This document shows positions 62,201-64,000 of a DNA stretch of 64,000 bases, one piece after another. Position 1 is the stretch's first letter; each line of letters begins with the position of its first letter. The stretch comes from Liolophura sinensis. Its lineage: Eukaryota; Mollusca; Polyplacophora; Chitonida; Chitonidae. The position numbers and the translations under genes were made by a program. Below the pieces are notes generated by a model, which was not told the DNA's origin, made no database searches, and saw nothing but the letters and a program-made list of their open reading frames with translations. Where the stretch lies: positions 558,001 to 622,000 of the forward strand of contig NC_088301.1 of assembly GCF_032854445.1 (NCBI RefSeq). Reading direction: 5' to 3'.

Positions 62201-63352
62201 CAGTAAATTTTACATTTCTACCTGAGCTCAGTGGTATGACATTATAATACATGTACAGTAAACTTTACATTTCTACCTGAGCTTAGTGGTATGACATTAT
62301 AATACATGGACAGTAAACTTTACATTTCTACCTGAGCTCAGTGGTATGACATTATAATACATGTGTACACTTTACATTTCTGCGTCACGAGTCAATAAAA
62401 CATGATGTCATACACACGCAGCTTTGATGTATCTAGGTCAACTGCTATGGCCTAAGTTTGCTGTTGATTTGTCTAAAATGCATGACCTCTGTGGAGGGAG
62501 TGAAACAGAATGGCAGCATGAAATATGCAGTTTTTGATGCATTTTCTTTCTTTTTTGGGGGTAGACTAAACTTTAAACACCTTTGTCTTGGTGTTGTGTA
62601 ACACGATACTGGTGAATCATGTTTCGCACCTCGTCAAGTTTGGCTCCATACGAAACAAGGTTCAGCTATGTAGGGTTCCTTCCACCAACCATAAAACTTT
62701 AGTTTCTCTTTGACTTCAGTGTCACAGTAATGAGACGTTAGGTTCTCTACGGCAGAAGGTGGCCAAGAAACTCAAGCAGTCACCAGATAATATCCAAGTG
62801 GTGGCCGGAGAAAAAATGGTGAGCTTACTGTCAACAAAACCATAAATCTTCAAAATTTGAGGCTTGTTTTACAAATTAGCAGAACAAAAGTGTTCTTGTA
62901 AACTCAAATGCCACCTTCCGTTTTAATAAAAATGAATTACACCTATGAATTACTTGTAAATTGTCTATCCTTCTAGATATTTTAATGGAGGTTTCATTTT
63001 GAGATAAGTATTTTGGTATTTGTGATTCCTGATTTTAATATTCCTCAAACTAAATAATACAGAATATCAACAAATTTATTTTTATCTTTTTATTCTCTAG
63101 TGCCTTAAAAAAGTGAGATGTAGTATTTTTTAGGATTTAAAAAAAAACACTAATTTTTCCCGAACATTTTCCTCCAAATCTATTTAGTTTATGGTTTGAT
63201 TTGATTGCTCTACCAATGTCTACCTGCAGCTACCCGCGGGTAAGGATCAGAAGCTGTTACATCAGCTGGAGCTGGAGGACAATCAGATGATCCTAGTGAG
63301 AATCTTCTCTCCGAGTACGACCAGTACAGTACAGAACAGCCAGAACAAGGAG
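37152..63352 (+). CDS. USP24: USP24 ubiquitin-specific protease, N-terminal 21 coding exons (3' end outside window)
   Basis: Exons: 37152-37424, 40101-40299, 40782-40849, 41469-41612, 42315-42449, 43311-43346, 43649-43714, 44189-44329, 46646-46804, 47408-47626, 48135-48242, 49415-49510, 50763-50924, 51802-51885, 52209-52358, 55824-55955, 57546-57657, 59516-59900, 60162-60339, 62720-62818, 63230-63352. All are GT-AG and in phase: 1,023 residues, collinear with the N-terminal third of the vertebrate protein. Residues 3-45 form a UBA domain (LLAMGFPSVEDVRKALRLGK). A PPSY motif lies at residues 84-87. NLYELEGRVFTEHWSIPYKR, SSAVHKWGTEIQEGIYNML and SIALEGNIDQAQYCDKIKG are near-verbatim family blocks of the helical-repeat region. 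Exons 20-21 form a ubiquitin-like segment (SPDNIQVVAGEKM, DQKLLHQLELEDNQMILVR). USP24 removes ubiquitin from substrates; its Cys/His catalytic domain lies downstream of the window. The start is set by the UBA and no in-frame ATG precedes it closely. Arrays in introns 12 and 15 copy its own splice sites. Confidence 0.97.
37425..40100. other. USP24 intron 1, no feature recognised
   Basis: 2.7 kb between GAG|gtaagc and ttcccag|GTG. AT-rich, no SINE or array found, short open frames only. As is common for a first intron, it may hold regulatory elements that cannot be read by eye. Confidence 0.6.
40367..40516 (+). mobile_element. Diverged SINE, 13-bp target duplication, USP24 intron 2
   Basis: Flanked by TAATGTAACAAAG at 40354-40366 and 40517-40529. 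Body GTCGTGCTGGCTTCCTCTGT, GGTTGTGGGTTT, GCTGTCGTATGAGTGCAATA, TTCTTGAGTA and an AATCAAATAAAT tail. The 5' head is lost. Confidence 0.9.
41029..41276 (+). mobile_element. Near full-length tRNA-derived SINE, USP24 intron 3
   Basis: This is the most complete + copy of the family. Its head GTTAGCACGTCAGCGTGGCG precedes GTGCCTCTCACCAATGTGG, CAGCTCATGCTGGCTTCATC, CTGCGGATGGCAGTGGG, GAGTATGGCGTAAAACACCA and an AAAT tail. Target duplication not clear. Confidence 0.9.
41613..44188. other. USP24 introns 4-7, no repeat or RNA gene recognised
   Basis: Apart from exons 5-7 the stretch is AT-rich. A short run of CATAGTG-like repetition lies at about 43385-43460 (GTGATACATAGTGTTACATA type). Nothing else supported. 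Confidence 0.55.
44334..44900 (+). repeat. 30-bp minisatellite, about 19 units, abutting the USP24 exon 8 donor
   Basis: Unit reads GCTGGGTGTGGTGTCAGTGT then TCTGGTGCAG. It starts only four bases into the intron after the AAG|GTAT donor at 44329/44330. The unit is a multiple of three and mostly stop-free in several frames, so the exon 8 frame stays open into the array for about 155 more codons. Confidence 0.95.
44901..46075 (+). repeat. 57-bp minisatellite, about 20 imperfect units
   Basis: Unit contains GGTAATGATGCTAGCTGGGT, GGGATGTCCAGGTATGTTGC and TAGCTGGAAGGGTGTCA. It grades out of the 30-bp array and probably shares an origin (GTGTCAG, GCTGGGTG). The right end decays into GGTGTCAGGATAATGGT variants. 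Confidence 0.92.
46849..46902 (+). mobile_element. SINE 3' tail fragment, USP24 intron 9
   Basis: TTCTTGAGTTGGCATAAAAC, ACCAATAATATAAATAAATA and an AAAT run match the 3' end of the SINE family. Only about 54 bases remain. Confidence 0.75.
47159..47241. repeat. (CA)n microsatellite, USP24 intron 9
   Basis: About 83 bases of CA dinucleotides with a few CC and CG interruptions. Confidence 0.98.
48590..49310 (+). repeat. 36-bp minisatellite, about 20 units, USP24 intron 11
   Basis: Unit contains AACAGCATCACTAGATTAGG then CAAGCAACACCACTAA, with frequent GCTAGATTAGG and CCTAGATTAGG variants. Does not contain either bordering splice site. Confidence 0.94.
49650..50820 (+). repeat. 88-bp minisatellite containing part of USP24 exon 13, 13 units
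   Basis: Each unit has about 31 intronic bases ending TTGTTATTACAG and the first 57 bases of exon 13 (19 codons, VLELLWDLSHLPVLSTHLM), followed by TACTCATCTGTATGGTG. Exon-like starts are at 49731, 49816, 49910, 49998, 50083, 50144, 50232, 50323, 50411, 50499, 50587, 50675 and the real one at 50763. The last six are exactly 88 apart. The copy at 50675 has lost its AG (ACGG). An older degraded copy lies at about 49650-49720. No copy but the last is followed by the rest of the exon. Confidence 0.96.
51408..51590 (+). repeat. 24-bp minisatellite, 8 units, USP24 intron 13
   Basis: Unit is GGTGATAGTAATGGCACATTTTCA. Junctions between units read TTTTCAGGTGATA in most and TTTTCAGCTGATA in others, so most junctions look like a pyrimidine-AG directly followed by a GTGA donor-like start. 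Confidence 0.95.
52344..53235 (+). repeat. 70-bp minisatellite containing the USP24 exon 15 donor, about 13 units
   Basis: Starts in the last about 14 bases of exon 15 (ACACCCATGCTGAT|gtgagtaagatc) and repeats this exon end plus donor: the second unit has ACACACATGCTGATGTGAGT with donor at 52429. Later units change the donor (GTCAGT, GTCATT) and accumulate GGGATAGGGAAGACAAGTGT. The array continues for one more unit after the transposon at 53242-54246. Confidence 0.95.
53242..54246. mobile_element. Non-autonomous DNA transposon, 1,005 bp, perfect 18-bp TIRs, 6-bp target duplication
   Basis: The ends are perfect inverted repeats CAGGCAGCGAAATTTGGC (53242-53259) and GCCAAATTTCGCTGCCTG (54229-54246), flanked by TATTAG at 53236-53241 and 54247-54252. 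Subterminal CGGTTA motifs are frequent at both ends (AACCGAAAATCGGTTAGG; ATGATCGGTTAGGCG). No transposase frame. It interrupts the 70-bp array, so it is younger than that array. Superfamily not assigned. Confidence 0.93.
54253..54326 (+). repeat. Right remainder of the 70-bp exon 15 donor array
   Basis: TCTTGTTACACTCATGTCAG and GGTGGGATAGGGAAGACAAG continue the array interrupted by the transposon. Confidence 0.92.
54524..54920 (+). repeat. 33-bp array of intron-like units, 12 units, USP24 intron 15
   Basis: Each unit runs GTATGTGACTGACTG, TTCC or TCCC, ATGTTCTCCCACAG, and the next GTATGT follows at once. Every unit thus starts with a consensus donor, has CTGAC as a possible branch site, a short pyrimidine run and an acceptor. 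TTCC and TCCC units alternate in a three-unit (99-bp) pattern for at least three cycles. Further single units occur near 55217 and 55518. Confidence 0.95.
54921..55843 (+). repeat. Minisatellite containing the USP24 exon 16 acceptor and exon start
   Basis: Units of about 37-45 bases carry CTCTTCCCACAG and CATGTGTCAACACACCTGAC. The real exon 16 starts at 55824 as TATGTGTCAACACACCTGAC after GTTCTTCCCACAG, so each unit holds the acceptor plus 20 exon-like bases. Larger blocks of about 300 bases repeat inside. From about 55674 the exon frame is open upstream, so acceptors before 55689 and 55734 would add 45 or 30 codons in frame. Confidence 0.95.
56540..57425. repeat. 24-bp minisatellite, about 37 units, USP24 intron 16
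   Basis: Unit is TGGTCATCATATGCCTGTATAATC with CCTATATAATC and TCTGTATAATC variants. Minus-strand open frames (MMTRLYRH repeats) are by-products of the 24-base period. Confidence 0.96.
57478..57532 (+). repeat. Short 10-11 bp repeat just before the USP24 exon 17 acceptor
   Basis: Five copies of GTGTTTATAAG or GCGTTTATAAG type, then TTTGTGTGTACAG. T-rich units may serve as the pyrimidine tract region, but the array stops short of the AG. Confidence 0.8.
58070..58271 (-). repeat. Dispersed repeat, copy 2 (minus), left arm of a head-to-head pair
   Basis: The reverse complement matches 58346-58568 and 21145-21365. Its inner end (ATTACTCTCATTCCTCAATC on the minus strand) faces the right-hand copy. 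USP24 intron 17. Confidence 0.8.
58346..58568 (+). repeat. Dispersed repeat, copy 3 (plus), right arm of a head-to-head pair
   Basis: TTACTCTAATTCCTCAACCT, CAGTGCAATTTATGCACATT, GACAAAACTACATTGGATGA and AAAGTTTGAAGAATAATAAC match the 21-kb copy. With 58070-58271 it makes a large imperfect palindrome with a loop of about 75 bases. Confidence 0.82.
58715..59155 (+). repeat. 35-bp minisatellite, about 13 units, USP24 intron 17
   Basis: Unit is CACACTGATTTAGCCAGGTA then ATGCGCTGTTTTGCT. Each unit has CCAG|GTAATG, donor-like. The preceding exon ends TTAGCCAGCAGG|gtgagt, a partial resemblance that may be chance. Confidence 0.95.
60340..61171. other. USP24 intron 19, left part, nothing recognised
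   Basis: No SINE or array before the 55-bp repeats begin. Confidence 0.6.
61172..62372 (+). repeat. 55-bp minisatellite, about 22 highly uniform units, USP24 intron 19
   Basis: Unit contains GAGCTCAGTGGTATGACATT, ATAATACATGTACAGTAAAT and TTTACATTTCTACCT. Few variants, mainly AAACTT for AAATTT and GCTTAG for GCTCAG, which points to recent spread or homogenisation. Confidence 0.96.
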
Positions 63353-63389
63353 GTACGCTGCATCGCTTTATGATTACTATGTACATACT

Positions 63390-64000
63390 ACCTATGCCTG
63401 TACAGCATGACTGCTAAACAGAGACACTGTACTGTACATACTACCTATGCCTGTACAGCATGACTGATAAACATGGACCATGTACTGTACATACTACCTA
63501 TGCCTGTACAGCATGACTGCTAAACATGGACCATGTACTGTACATACTACCTATGCCTGTACAGCATGACTGCTAAACAGAGACACTGTACTGTATGTAC
63601 TACCTATGCCTGTACAGCATGACTGCTAAACAGACACTGTTCTGTACGTACTACCTACATGTATGCCTGTACAGCATGGCTGCTAAACAGAGACACTGTA
63701 CTGTATGTACTACCTATGCCTGTACAGCATGGCTGCTAAACATGGACCATGTACTGTACATACTACCTATGCCTGTACAGCATGACTGCTAAACAGAGAC
63801 ACTGTACTGTACGTACTACCTACATGTATGCCTGTACAGCATGGCTGCTAAACATGGACCATGTACTGTACATACTACCTATGCCTGTACAGCATGACTG
63901 CTAAACATGGACCATGTACTGTACATACTACCTATGCCTGTACAGCATGACTGCTAAACATGGACCATGTACTGTACATACTACCTATGCCTGTACAGCA
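63390..64000 (+). repeat. 53-bp minisatellite running off the window edge, USP24 intron 21
   Basis: Unit contains GTACTGTACATACTACCTAT, GCCTGTACAGCATGACTGCT and AAACATGGACCAT or AAACAGAGACACT. Starts about 37 bases after the exon 21 donor and continues beyond 64000. Confidence 0.95.

Overview
This is animal nuclear DNA. It holds long multi-exon genes with GT-AG introns, tRNA-derived SINEs with A/T-rich or (TCAC)n-type tails, a decayed Tc1/mariner transposase and very many minisatellites. The SINE families (ends reading like 'ttacgccgtactcaagaata' or 'gatatggctgaaatattgcc') look like families common in molluscs and other marine lophotrochozoans. That placement is inference; no phylogenetic marker in the window was tested.

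Three protein genes, all on the + strand, were rebuilt exon by exon from splice sites, reading-frame phase and recognisable protein families. (1) 516-4735: the last four exons of an SLC22-family organic cation/carnitine-type transporter, whose 5' part lies before the window. (2) 20512-32233: a complete eight-exon GPR143 (ocular albinism type 1 receptor) homologue of 362 residues. (3) 37152-63352: the first 21 coding exons (1,023 residues) of USP24, a giant ubiquitin-specific protease. These cover the UBA domain, the helical-repeat region and a ubiquitin-like segment; the catalytic domain must lie beyond the right edge. Nothing suggests the three genes act in one pathway.

By hand measurement about 30% of the window (roughly 19-20 kb) is tandem repeat. 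5.9-19 kb is gene-free and packed with arrays and SINEs. It includes seven identical 41-bp copies of a SINE tRNA-like head, with a second SINE inserted just downstream. 20-32 kb is GPR143, with arrays in introns 1 and 3, a SINE in intron 2 and Tc1 debris in intron 3. 32-37 kb is intergenic and holds a foldback element, a SINE and a dimeric satellite. 37-64 kb is USP24, with arrays in at least nine introns.

The most unusual observation is that five arrays are built around real splice junctions and carry the splice signal plus adjoining exon bases in each unit: the GPR143 exon 2 acceptor (43-bp unit), GPR143 exon 3 donor (53 bp), USP24 exon 13 acceptor (88 bp, 57 of them exonic), USP24 exon 15 donor (70 bp) and USP24 exon 16 acceptor. 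Next to the last is a 33-bp array whose every unit has the motifs of a miniature intron (GTATGT, CTGAC, pyrimidines, CACAG) set back to back as AG|GT. I know of no named system that matches this. It may be a genome-wide mode of minisatellite birth at splice sites, with decoy, alternative or recursive splice sites as a consequence.
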